Part shown: positions 45,304 to 53,352 of the stretch, piece by piece
Position numbering within the stretch: position 1 is the stretch's first letter
Layout: each line of letters opens with the position of its first letter
Source of the DNA: JAATFS01 sp037145635
Lineage (GTDB): Bacteria > Pseudomonadota > Gammaproteobacteria > Xanthomonadales > Xanthomonadaceae
Reading direction: 5' to 3'
Assembly (NCBI GenBank): GCA_037145635.1
Contig: JBBCXB010000001.1
Location: forward strand, 682,001 to 746,000
Length of the DNA: 64,000 nt
The notes under the pieces: model-generated
What the model was told of the DNA's origin: nothing
The model's input: the letters and a program-made list of their open reading frames with translations, nothing else
Database searches by the model: none
Translations under genes and position numbers: made by a program

Positions 45304-46356
45304 CTACAGCGCTTCCAGCCGCTGCCGCTCGCGTTGCAGGTCCGCGGCGCTGAGCGGCACGTAGCCTTCCTCCGAATCGCGCTGGGCCTCCAGCACCGCC
45401 TGGCCCTCGCGCGACAGCGCCAGCCGCAGGTACTCCTTGACCAGCGGGTCGAGCGGGCGGCCCGGGGCGCGGTCGACGTAGAACTGCACCGCGGCGGACA
45501 GCGGGTAGCGCCCCTGGCGCACCGAGGCGTGGTCGGGGCCGTGGAAGGGCTCGCCGGCGGCGGCCGCCAGCGGCAGCACCCGCACCCGCGACGACACCGC
45601 CGCGGCGTCGATCCAGCCCAGCAGGCCGATGCCGTAGGGATCGGCGGCCACCGCGCGGATCACCGCCTCGCGCGACGGCAGGGCCTCGTACTTGAGCGCG
45701 AATGGCTGCCCGCCCAGCCGCGCGAGGCGCAGCCCGGTGGCGAAGCCGCCGTCGTCGCGCAGGCCGTAGGCGTGGATGCGGCGGTCGGTCCAGGCGCTGC
45801 CGTCCAGCCCCAGCTGCGACCAGGTGGTGAGGTCGCCACCGTCGTGGCCGTCGGTGAAGATCCGCGACACCTGCGCCAGGGTCAGCCCTGCCAGCGGATT
45901 GTCCGCGTGCACGTAGACCGCCGGCGGGGTCTTGTGTGGCGGGCGTGGCCCGTAGCCGTTGTAGCCGATGCGCACCGGCGTGGCGTCGTAGCCGTGCAGC
46001 TGGCGGAACGCGGCGCGGTCGCCCGGCCACAGGTCTCGCGTCAGCGGCGCGAACAGGGTGGCGCCGGCCGCCAGCGCCGGCATGCCGGTGGAGGAGCCGC
46101 GCATCACCGTGGCGAAGCGCACCTGCGGGTGGTGACGGGTGAACAACGCATTGAGCTGGTCGATGACCTCCTGCAGGCCGTCGTTGCCGACGAGGGTCAC
46201 CGCGCCGTCGCGGGTCAGGTACGGGGCGCCGGCCGGCACCTCGACCGCTTGCGGCACGTAGGCCGGCGCCGCGTCCTGGGCCGCGGCCGCGATGGCGTTG
46301 CCCAGCAGGGCGAGAAGCAGCAGGAGACGCGAGCATGAAGGGAGGGGCATGGGCAT
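45304..46356 (-). CDS. PstS-like periplasmic substrate-binding protein (2)
   Basis: The product is 350 residues with a Sec signal peptide ending AIAAAAQ near residue 27. It has the PBP-like fold of the PstS superfamily: YLTRDGAVTLVGNDGLQEVI, then TVMRGSSTGMPALAAGATLF, then DNPLAGLTLAQVSRIFTDG and a C-terminal helix PLDPLVKEYLRLALSREGQA. A second ATG lies at 46350. It is a tandem paralogue of the upstream gene, 6 bp away, and shares the same C-terminal pattern. No Pst permease or ATPase is present. The ligand may be phosphate or another oxyanion. Confidence 0.85.
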   Translation of the reverse strand: MPMPLPSCSRLLLLLALLGNAIAAAAQDAAPAYVPQAVEVPAGAPYLTRDGAVTLVGNDGLQEVIDQLNALFTRHHPQVRFATVMRGSSTGMPALAAGATLFAPLTRDLWPGDRAAFRQLHGYDATPVRIGYNGYGPRPPHKTPPAVYVHADNPLAGLTLAQVSRIFTDGHDGGDLTTWSQLGLDGSAWTDRRIHAYGLRDDGGFATGLRLARLGGQPFALKYEALPSREAVIRAVAADPYGIGLLGWIDAAAVSSRVRVLPLAAAAGEPFHGPDHASVRQGRYPLSAAVQFYVDRAPGRPLDPLVKEYLRLALSREGQAVLEAQRDSEEGYVPLSAADLQRERQRLEAL

Positions 46357-46362
46357 GGCCAG

Positions 46363-47400
46363 TCAGTCGAGTTTTTCGCGTTCGCGGCGGGCCTGCGCGG
46401 CGGTGAGCGGCAGGTAGCCGCCCGGCTGCGCGGCGATGATCGCCTGACCCTCGCGCGAGAGCACCAGCCGCAGGTATTCCTTCACCAGCGGGTCCAGCGG
46501 CCGGCCCGGCTCGCGGCGGACATAGAAGTGCAGCCGGCGGCCGAGCGGGTAGTCCTCGCTCGTCACTTCCTGCGGCGTCCCGATCAGCGGCTGGCCGCTG
46601 TGCAGGCCGAGCAGCGGCAGCTGGCGCACCTGCGCGCTCTCCAGCCCGATCGCGGCCACGGCGATGCCGTCGGGATCGTCGGCCACGCGCTGCAGCAGGC
46701 GCGCGCTGTCCGGCGCGTACTCGGTGCGGGGCGCGAGCGCACGCCCCTGCAGCACCTGCTGCTGCAGCCAGTCCCCGAACCCGCTGTACTCCGGCGTGGC
46801 ATACGGCCGGATCGCGCGGGCGCGCCATTGCCCGTCCAGGCCGAGCTGGCCCCAGTGCGAGAGATCGCCGCCGGGTGCGCCGACCGCCAGGACCCGAGCC
46901 AGTTGCGTCAGGCTCAGCGATGCCAGCGGGTTGCGCCGGTTCACATACACCGCCAGCGTGGTGGCCAGGCCGTCGGCACTGCTGCCGGCGGTATGTGCCA
47001 CCTGGAGGTCCAGCGCGTCGGCGCCGACGATCTTGCGGTAGGGCACCTGCTCGATCGGGTTGATCGCCCGTCCCATCGGTGCGAACAGGGTGCGCCCGAA
47101 CATCAGCAGCGGCACCGCGCTGCTGGTGCCCTTGCCCTCGCTGGCGAAGCGCACGCCGGGATGGTGGCGCGCGAACAGCGCGTTGAACCCCTCCACGATC
47201 GCGTGCACGTGCTCGGCGCCAGCGATGCGCACGGCGCCGTCGGCGGTGAGGTAACCCGCCGACGGATCGACCTGCACGGGGCGCGGGTCGTAGCGCGGCA
47301 GTGCGTCGTCGACGGCAGGCGGCGGTCCCGCCGCGGCGGCCGCGGCGGTCCCGGTGCAGGCCAGCAGGGCGAGTGCCAGCGTGAGGCCGCCCGGTGTCAC
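46363..47400 (-). CDS. PstS-like periplasmic substrate-binding protein (1)
   Basis: The product is 345 residues. The start GTG (47398-47400) overlaps the TGA of the TonB receptor gene as GTGA, so the two are translationally coupled. A signal peptide ends near TAAAAAAG. Binding-protein features are YLTADGAVRIAGAEHVHAIV, FASEGKGTSSAVPLL and NRRNPLASLSLTQLARVLAV, ending PLDPLVKEYLRLVLSREGQA. It is about as long as PstS and lacks any other transporter subunit nearby. Coupling to an outer-membrane receptor suggests it catches what the receptor delivers, or works outside the Pst system. Confidence 0.88.
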   Translation of the reverse strand: MTPGGLTLALALLACTGTAAAAAAGPPPAVDDALPRYDPRPVQVDPSAGYLTADGAVRIAGAEHVHAIVEGFNALFARHHPGVRFASEGKGTSSAVPLLMFGRTLFAPMGRAINPIEQVPYRKIVGADALDLQVAHTAGSSADGLATTLAVYVNRRNPLASLSLTQLARVLAVGAPGGDLSHWGQLGLDGQWRARAIRPYATPEYSGFGDWLQQQVLQGRALAPRTEYAPDSARLLQRVADDPDGIAVAAIGLESAQVRQLPLLGLHSGQPLIGTPQEVTSEDYPLGRRLHFYVRREPGRPLDPLVKEYLRLVLSREGQAIIAAQPGGYLPLTAAQARREREKLD

Positions 47401-49514
47401 AGGTCGACCTTGAAGGTGAACTTGATCGTGCGCGGCGCACCGGCGGCCAGGCGGGTGCCGGCCGCGGCCCAGTAGCGCTTGTCGGCCAGGTTGTCGACGT
47501 TGAGCTGCCAGCTGGTGCGGCGGCCGAACAGCTCGGTGGCGTAGCGCCCGCCCAGGCTCAGCAGGGTGGTGTCGCCGAGCCAGGCCTGGTTGAGGTCGTT
47601 CACCGGGCGCCGGCCGGTGTAGTAGGCGCCGCCGTTGACCGAGAGCCCGGGCAGCGCGTCGAAGGCATAGGTCAGGAACGCGCTGCCGGTGCGGCGCGCG
47701 GCGTTCTCGGGCAGCTTGCCGTCGTACTGGGCGCCGATCCCGGCGAAGCGCGGGTCCAGCCACTGCGCCGAGGTCTGCCAGGCCAGCTGGCGCGTGAGCT
47801 GGCCCTGGGTGGACAGCTCGATGCCGGTGTAGCGCTGCTCGCCGTCGGCGGTGAACACGTTGTCGCTGTTGGTGTAGTAGCCCGGGCGCTGGATGTCGAA
47901 CAGCGCGGCCGACACCAGGGTGCCGCCGGGCGCCTGCCAGCGCACGCCGAGCTCCTTCTGCTTGCTGATGCCCGGCGCCAGCCGCTCGTTCTCGTTGTCG
48001 GTGCCGGTCGGGGCGGCCTCGCCTTCCTCCAGGCCCTCGGCGTAGGACGCGTACAGCGACAGGCGCTCGCCCAGCTTGTAGATGCCGGCCAGCATCGGCG
48101 TGGTCTCGCTGGCCTCGTAGTGCGAGCTGCCCTGGTCGCTGCGGTAGCGCGAGTGGCGCAGGCCGGCGATCAGCTGCCAGGACGGGCCGAACTTCATGCG
48201 GTCCACCGCGTACAGGCCGGTGTCCTCGGTATCCAGCGCGGCGGTGGTGGGGCTGGTCGGGCGCGCCCCATAGCTGACCGCGGTGATCACCCGCGGCGCA
48301 TACAGGTTCTGCGAGGCGATGGTGTAGTTGCTCTGGTAGATCGCCTCCTGGCCCTTGTCGGTGCGGCTGGCACCGAGCGTCAGCTCGTGCTCGACCGCGC
48401 CGGTGGCGAAGCTGCCGAACAGCTCGGCGCGCGCCAGGTCCGAATCCACCACGTGGTGCTGCTGGTTGCCGCGGATCGAGCCCTCGCCGCTGGCCACGCC
48501 GGCGTTGTTGGCGAAGCGGAAGATCGCCAGCCGGCGGTCGCGCGCCATCTCGGAGTGGCCGGCCTCCAGCGTCAGCGCCCAGCCGTCGGCCAGCGCGTAG
48601 TCGGCGCGCAGCATGGCATTGCGGGTGGTGGCCTCGAAGTCCGACCAGTCCGGGCCGACCAGCCGGGTGGGATCGACCGGATGCGGCAGCGTGATCACGC
48701 CACCCACCGCCGTGGGCAGGTTGACCGCGGCCTGCTCGGTGACGCGGCGGTGGTCGTACTCGAAGTCGCCCTTGAGCAGCAGCCGGTCGGTGACGCGCCA
48801 GTCCAGCGCGGCCGAGAGGAAGCGGCGGCTGCCGTCGTCCACTCCGTCCAGGTAGGAGCCCAGCGCGCCGCCGGCGGCGTTGACGCGCACGCCCACCTGC
48901 TGCTCGGCGCCGAAGCGGCGCGCCACGTCAACGCTGCCCACCGCGGTGCCGTACTGGTCCAGGGTCAGCCCGAAGGTGGTGACCGGCGTGGCGCCGGCGC
49001 GCTTGGTGACGAAGTTGACCACGCCGGCCGGCGAGGTGAAGCCGTAGTACAGCGCCGAGGCGCCCTTGAGCACCTCGACCCGCTCCTTGTCCTCCAGCGG
49101 CACCTGCGAGAAGTTCATGATCGGCATCGAGCCGTTGAGCCGGTAGTTGGTGCGGTTCTCCACCGCGATGCCGCGGATCACCAACTGGTCCCAGGTGTCG
49201 CCGCCGTTCTGCTGGCGGGTCACGCCGGCGGTGTTGCGCACCGCGTCGTAGAGGCCCGCGGCGGCCTGCAGGTCCAGCGCCTCGCGGGTGACCACGTTGA
49301 CGGTGGACGGCACGTCGAGGATGTCGGCGCCGCGGAAGCTGCCGGCTTCCACGGTGTTCGGGTTCAAGCCGTTGGCGCGGGTGCTGGTCACCGAGACCGT
49401 GTCGAGGAGGCGGGCCGTGTCGTCATCCGTGGACGCGGTCTGCTGGGCGAGCGCCGGTGCGATCAGGCACAGCGAGCAAAGGGGAAGCAGGCGAAGCGAG
49501 GGGGTGGGGGTCAT
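47397..49514 (-). CDS. TonB-dependent siderophore-type receptor
   Basis: The product is 705 residues. A signal peptide (MTPTPSLRLLPLCSLCLIAP ALAQ) is followed by a TonB box LDTVSVTSTRA and a plug with DVPSTVNVVTREALDLQAAA, QLVIRGIAVENRTNYRLNG and VEVLKGASALYYG, the pattern of the FhuE/ferric-siderophore group. The barrel ends RTIKFTFKVDL... in the usual aromatic strand. A Fur-box-like sequence lies about 130 bp upstream of the start, so iron regulation is expected. It leads an operon with two PstS-like proteins. Confidence 0.92.
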   Translation of the reverse strand: MTPTPSLRLLPLCSLCLIAPALAQQTASTDDDTARLLDTVSVTSTRANGLNPNTVEAGSFRGADILDVPSTVNVVTREALDLQAAAGLYDAVRNTAGVTRQQNGGDTWDQLVIRGIAVENRTNYRLNGSMPIMNFSQVPLEDKERVEVLKGASALYYGFTSPAGVVNFVTKRAGATPVTTFGLTLDQYGTAVGSVDVARRFGAEQQVGVRVNAAGGALGSYLDGVDDGSRRFLSAALDWRVTDRLLLKGDFEYDHRRVTEQAAVNLPTAVGGVITLPHPVDPTRLVGPDWSDFEATTRNAMLRADYALADGWALTLEAGHSEMARDRRLAIFRFANNAGVASGEGSIRGNQQHHVVDSDLARAELFGSFATGAVEHELTLGASRTDKGQEAIYQSNYTIASQNLYAPRVITAVSYGARPTSPTTAALDTEDTGLYAVDRMKFGPSWQLIAGLRHSRYRSDQGSSHYEASETTPMLAGIYKLGERLSLYASYAEGLEEGEAAPTGTDNENERLAPGISKQKELGVRWQAPGGTLVSAALFDIQRPGYYTNSDNVFTADGEQRYTGIELSTQGQLTRQLAWQTSAQWLDPRFAGIGAQYDGKLPENAARRTGSAFLTYAFDALPGLSVNGGAYYTGRRPVNDLNQAWLGDTTLLSLGGRYATELFGRRTSWQLNVDNLADKRYWAAAGTRLAAGAPRTIKFTFKVDL

Positions 49515-49642
49515 CGTGGGGTGGAACGCAATGCGTGCGCAGGCCGGCCGCGTCGCGGATGACGAGCGCGGGGCGAGGCGGGGGGAGGGAGGGGGTGGTC
49601 GGCGGGGCGGCGCGTGCCGCGTTGGCTGCGTGTGAGGATATC

Positions 49643-49661
49643 GTGAATGATATTCGTTATC
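49643..49661 (-). promoter_or_regulatory. Fur box upstream of TonB receptor operon
   Basis: Read on the minus strand the site is GATAACGAATATCATTCAC, matching 14 of 19 positions of the Fur consensus GATAATGATAATCATTATC. It stands out as A/T-rich in GC-rich surroundings and lies in the promoter region of the receptor operon. Confidence 0.65.
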
Positions 49662-49839
49662 AATTGTCTACGGCATCGCCGCGCCCGGCCGTCTGCGCCA
49701 CGGCCGATCGGGCCGGCCGGCCACGGGAACCGGGATCGACCGGCGGCCATGGACCTGCACAGGTCCCGTCCCGCGCGGGGCCGGGCGCGTCCCGCACCTG
49801 CCGGAGCGCCCCGCAGCTGCCGGGACGCCGGAAACGAAA

Positions 49840-49861
49840 AGGCCGCGACGGAGCGCGGCCT
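49840..49861 (-). terminator. Terminator of NlpC/P60 gene
   Basis: An 8-bp stem AGGCCGCG/CGCGGCCT, about 26 bp after the gene stop; the minus-strand downstream sequence is TTTTCG. Confidence 0.6.
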
Positions 49862-49887
49862 CGGCGTAGCAGCGGAACGACAGGGGC

Positions 49888-50658
49888 TTACAGCACCCGG
49901 CGCGCCTGCACGAACTTCTCGCCCCAGTAGCCGCTGACCAGCGAATCCACGCGCACGTCCTTGCCGGTGCTGGGGGCGTGCAGGAAGCGGCCCTCGCCGA
50001 CGTAGATGCCGACGTGGTCGACGCGGCCGCGGCGGCCGAAGAACACCAGGTCGCCGGCGTTGAGGGCGCTGCGGTCCTTGATCAGCTCGGCGTCGCCGTC
50101 GTGCGCCATCTCGCGGGAGACGCGCGGCAGGTCGATGCCCAGCGCGGTCTTGAACACGTAGCCCACCAGGCCGCTGCAGTCGAAGCCGTCCGGCGAGGTG
50201 CCGCCCCAGCGGTAGGGGGTGCCGAGCATCGACATGGCACGCTTGAGGATGGTCTGCACCTTGCCATCGGAGACCGCGGCCTCGGCGGCGTTGGCCGCAC
50301 TCTGCGACACGTCGTAGTTGGCCAGCAGGCGACTCAGGTCGCCGGCGAACATCGCCGAGCGGTCCATCAGCGGGATCGCGTCGTTGGCGGCCAGGTGCGG
50401 CAGCAGGGCGGCGAGGGTGGCGGTGGCGGCCGCGTCGGCGCGGCTGCGCGAGGGGGCGGAAGCGGCCGGCGCCCGGGTCGGTGCGGCGGCAGGGGCGACG
50501 TCGGGGACGGCGCTGAGCATTTCGGGGGTCACCCCGCCGGCGGACTGGGCCAGCGCGGGCAGGGCGGCGAAGCAGAGGGCGGCGGTGCAGAGGAAGCGGA
50601 GCTTTTTCCTGGAGGACGGGAGGGCGGAGCCAGAGTTGAACTGTTCGTCGGTCGTCAC
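49888..50658 (-). CDS. NlpC/P60 peptidoglycan endopeptidase
   Basis: The product is 256 residues with an N-terminal signal/anchor (LRFLCTAALCFAALPALAQ, about 20-38). A low-complexity linker (about 50-80) and a helical middle precede the NlpC/P60 domain. The catalytic Cys161 is in GFDCSGLVGY, with His215 in DHVGIYVGEG and His227 in FLHAPST. It would cut D-Glu/mDAP-type bonds in cell-wall peptides. The start is GTG 50656-50658. It lies 109 bp after a second, shorter NlpC/P60 gene on the same strand. Confidence 0.92.
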   Translation of the reverse strand: MTTDEQFNSGSALPSSRKKLRFLCTAALCFAALPALAQSAGGVTPEMLSAVPDVAPAAAPTRAPAASAPSRSRADAAATATLAALLPHLAANDAIPLMDRSAMFAGDLSRLLANYDVSQSAANAAEAAVSDGKVQTILKRAMSMLGTPYRWGGTSPDGFDCSGLVGYVFKTALGIDLPRVSREMAHDGDAELIKDRSALNAGDLVFFGRRGRVDHVGIYVGEGRFLHAPSTGKDVRVDSLVSGYWGEKFVQARRVL

Positions 50659-50767
50659 GCGGGAATCACATTTCTGCAGGCGATGCGGGATGATGCCCGG
50701 GTGAACGGCTTGTGAGGTTCAAAATTCGTTAATTTTGCGTTTTATGTGACACGACGCACGTCACAAT

Positions 50768-51307
50768 TCAGGGCAAAACCCGTTTTGCCCCCGTGTAATG
50801 GTCGCGCCAGTACGCCCCGTCGAGGTAGTCCAGGCGCACGGTGCCGCCGCTGCTGGGGGCGTGCACGAAGCGCCCCTCGCCGACGTAGATGCCCACGTGC
50901 GAGACGCTGGCGCCGCTGCCGAAGAACACCAGGTCGCCGGTCGCCAGCCGCTGCGGCGCGATCGGCGGGCCCTGCACCGCGGCCAGCTCGCCGGAGGTGC
51001 GCGGCAGGCGCAGGTCGAGCACGTCGGCGTAGACATAGGTCACCAGCCCGCTGCAGTCGAAGCCGGTATCCGGGGTGTTGCCGCCGAAGCGGTAGGGCGT
51101 GCCGACCAGGCCCAGGGCCCGCATCAGCACCGAGTTGGCGGCGGCGGGATCGGCCGGCGCCACCTGCGGCCAGGCGTGGCGGGGCGGCGGCGCGGGCGCG
51201 TGCTTGACCGGGGCGTGGCCGCAGGCGGCCAGCAGCGCGAGCGCGGCCAGCGCCGCCCCGCGCGCCAGGCGGCCGGGGACGGGGGCGAAAACTGGCTTGT
51301 TCTGCAT
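50768..51307 (-). CDS. NlpC/P60 lipoprotein
   Basis: The product is 179 residues. The lipoprotein signal ends LALLAAC with Cys at 29. A Pro/His-rich linker (HAPVKHAPAPPPRHAW) leads to the NlpC/P60 domain with Cys85 (FDCSGLVTYVY), His137 (SHVGIYVGEG) and His149 (FVHAPSS). It is the smaller paralogue of the neighbouring endopeptidase and resembles Spr/NlpC-type hydrolases (outer-membrane lipoproteins). It is divergent from the slyD-like gene. Confidence 0.92.
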   Translation of the reverse strand: MQNKPVFAPVPGRLARGAALAALALLAACGHAPVKHAPAPPPRHAWPQVAPADPAAANSVLMRALGLVGTPYRFGGNTPDTGFDCSGLVTYVYADVLDLRLPRTSGELAAVQGPPIAPQRLATGDLVFFGSGASVSHVGIYVGEGRFVHAPSSGGTVRLDYLDGAYWRDHYTGAKRVLP

Positions 51308-51417
51308 CGAGCCGGGATAATGCGTCGCTTGAGATGGCCGTCATGATGGCGGCGCACCCGGCGGCCGACAAGCCGTCCCACCGTCTGCCACCGGGCAGTC
51401 CCTTTCTAGAGTCAGGC

Positions 51418-51897
51418 ATGAAGATCGAAAAAGACCGCGTCGTGCGTTTCCACTACACCGTTTCGGAGATCGGCCAGGCGCCGATCGAAAGCTCCAAGGA
51501 CCGTGATCCGCTGGTGATCATGATCGGCCACGGCAACATCATCCCGGGCCTGGAGAACGCGATGATGGACAAGGAAGCCGGCGAGAGCTTCGGCGTCGAC
51601 GTCAAGGCCGCCGAGGCCTACGGCGAGTACCGCGAGGGCCTGGGCCAGCGCGTGCCCAAGAAGCACTTCGGCAGCACCAAGCTGGTGCCGGGGATGCAGG
51701 TGGTGCTGCAGACCAACTTCGGTCCACGCGCGGTCACCGTGCAGAAGGTCGGCATGAGCGTGGTCGACGTCGACCTCAACCACCCGATGGCGGGCAAGGA
51801 CCTGCACTTCGACGTGGAGATCGTCGACGTGCGCGAGGCCAGCGCCGAGGAAGTCGAGCACGGCCACGTGCACGGCGAAGGCGGCCACCACCACTGA
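51418..51897 (+). CDS. slyD: FKBP-type peptidylprolyl isomerase, SlyD-like
   Basis: The product is 159 residues. The FKBP domain is interrupted by an insert-in-flap: RVVRFHYTVSEIGQAPIES, IIPGLENAMMDKEAGESFGV, then the flap EAYGEYREGLGQRVPKKHF and KDLHFDVEIVDVREA. The C-terminal tail is short and His-rich (HGHVHGEGGHHH), unlike the ~50-residue metal tail of E. coli SlyD, but could still bind Ni2+. Role: folding catalyst and metallochaperone in the cytosol. A hairpin follows the stop. Confidence 0.93.
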   Translation: MKIEKDRVVRFHYTVSEIGQAPIESSKDRDPLVIMIGHGNIIPGLENAMMDKEAGESFGVDVKAAEAYGEYREGLGQRVPKKHFGSTKLVPGMQVVLQTNFGPRAVTVQKVGMSVVDVDLNHPMAGKDLHFDVEIVDVREASAEEVEHGHVHGEGGHHH

Positions 51898-51916
51898 TCG
51901 CCGCGCTGCCTGCGAC

Positions 51917-51942
51917 GACGGCCCGCCCCCAGGCGGGCCGTC
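51917..51942 (+). terminator. Terminator of the slyD-like gene
   Basis: An 11-bp perfect stem GACGGCCCGCC/GGCGGGCCGTC with loop CCCA, followed by TGCGTTGA, 19 bp after the stop codon. Confidence 0.75.
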
Positions 51943-51974
51943 TGCGTTGAGGCGCCCGCCGACCCCGAGCCACC

Positions 51975-53210
51975 ATGGCCGATACCCGCCCCGTGCTGCA
52001 CCCCGTCGCCCCCGGTGAGCGCATCGTGCTGCTCGACGGGGTGCGGGGCCTGGCGCTGCTCGGCATCCTGCTGATGAACATCGAGGCCTACGTCGGGCCG
52101 CTGAACGCGGCGCTGACCGGGCTGGACCCGCGCCTGGCCGGTGCCGACCGCGTCGTCGACGCGCTGGTGTACATCCTGGTCCAGGGCAAGTTCTACACGC
52201 TGTTCTCGCTGTTGTTCGGCATGGGCTTCGCGATCATGGCGCAGCGTGCGCAGCAGGCCGGCCGCGCGTTCGGCCGCCTCTACCTGCGGCGCAGTGCGGG
52301 CCTGCTGGTGATCGGGCTGGCGCACGCGTTGCTGCTGTGGTCCGGCGACGTGCTGGTGACCTACGCGCTGCTGTCGCTGCTGCTGCTGGCCGCGCGCCCG
52401 GTGCCGACCGCGGTGCTGCCGTGGCTGGGCATCGCGGTCTACCTGCTGGCCCCGGCGCTGGTGCTGCTCTACGGCGCCCTGGGGACGTTCGCGCACACCG
52501 ACCCGCACTGGCGCCAGGGCATGGCGCAGGTCGCCGCCGAGGCCGCGCGCACGCTGGAGGCGCAGCGCCAGGCCTACGGGGCGGGCAGCTATGCGCAGGC
52601 CACGCTGCAGCGGCTGCGCGACCTGCACGAGACGCTGGGTGCGCTGGTCATCAACGGTCCGGCGATGCTCGGCATGTTCCTGCTGGGGGCGTGGTTCGTG
52701 CGCGCCGGCGTGGTCGCGGCGCCGGAGCGGTTCCCGCGGCTGTTCGCGCGGCTGCGCTGGATCGCCTGGCCGCTGGGCCTGGCGACGATGCTGGCGAGCT
52801 TCCGGCTGGAACCGTGGATGGACCCGGCGCGGCTGGACCTGCGGCTGTCGCTGGCCTACGCGCTGGCGGCGGTGGCCGGCCTGCTGATGTGCCTGGGCTA
52901 CCTGGCCTGGGGCGTGCGCCTGCGTGGCGCGATGGCCTGGCTGGCGCCGGCCGGGCGCATGGCGCTGAGCAACTACGTGCTGCAGTCGCTGGTGTGCACG
53001 CTGGTGTTCTACGGGTATGGGCTGGGGGCGTTCGAGCGCCTGCCGCGGGCGTGGCAGGTGCCGTTCGCGGTGGCGCTGTTCGCGCTGCAGGTGGTGGTGA
53101 GCCGATGGTGGCTGGCGCGATTCCGCTTCGGTCCGCTGGAATGGCTGTGGCGCAGCTTCACCTACCTGCAGCTGCCGCCCCTGCGGCGGGCGCGCCCGAC
53201 CGCGGGTTAG
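51975..53210 (+). CDS. DUF418 family membrane protein
   Basis: The product is 411 residues with about eight to ten hydrophobic helices. Landmarks of the DUF418 family (YeiB-like) are ERIVLLDGVRGLALLGILLM at the N-terminus, FYTLFSLLFGMGFAIMA and, near the C-terminus, GRMALSNYVLQSLVCTLVFY followed by FGPLEWLWRSFTYLQ. These proteins are of unknown function and resemble acyltransferase-type membrane enzymes. A second, unrelated gene (gor) follows 142 bp later. Confidence 0.88.
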   Translation: MADTRPVLHPVAPGERIVLLDGVRGLALLGILLMNIEAYVGPLNAALTGLDPRLAGADRVVDALVYILVQGKFYTLFSLLFGMGFAIMAQRAQQAGRAFGRLYLRRSAGLLVIGLAHALLLWSGDVLVTYALLSLLLLAARPVPTAVLPWLGIAVYLLAPALVLLYGALGTFAHTDPHWRQGMAQVAAEAARTLEAQRQAYGAGSYAQATLQRLRDLHETLGALVINGPAMLGMFLLGAWFVRAGVVAAPERFPRLFARLRWIAWPLGLATMLASFRLEPWMDPARLDLRLSLAYALAAVAGLLMCLGYLAWGVRLRGAMAWLAPAGRMALSNYVLQSLVCTLVFYGYGLGAFERLPRAWQVPFAVALFALQVVVSRWWLARFRFGPLEWLWRSFTYLQLPPLRRARPTAG

Positions 53211-53352
53211 CGGCGCCCTCACGTCTGGCTCGCGACCGCGCGTGGCATCCTCGCCGCTGGACCGAGCAACGCATGCAGACCGCCATGACAGACACCACCG
53301 CCGCACTCCTCCCGTCACCCGGCCCGCGCGTGGCGCGGCCGGCGGTGCGCGC

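Larger units (their letters stand above)
49515..49887. other. Intergenic region with Fur box and hairpin
   Basis: The 373-bp region holds the promoter of the TonB receptor operon (with a Fur-like site at 49643-49661 inside an A/T-rich patch 49633-49670) and the terminator of the NlpC/P60 gene. I see no gene in it. Confidence 0.6.

Noticed and set aside
49515..49887. Small open frames in the Fur-box region
   Set aside because: They have no conserved features and cover the promoter and terminator signals.
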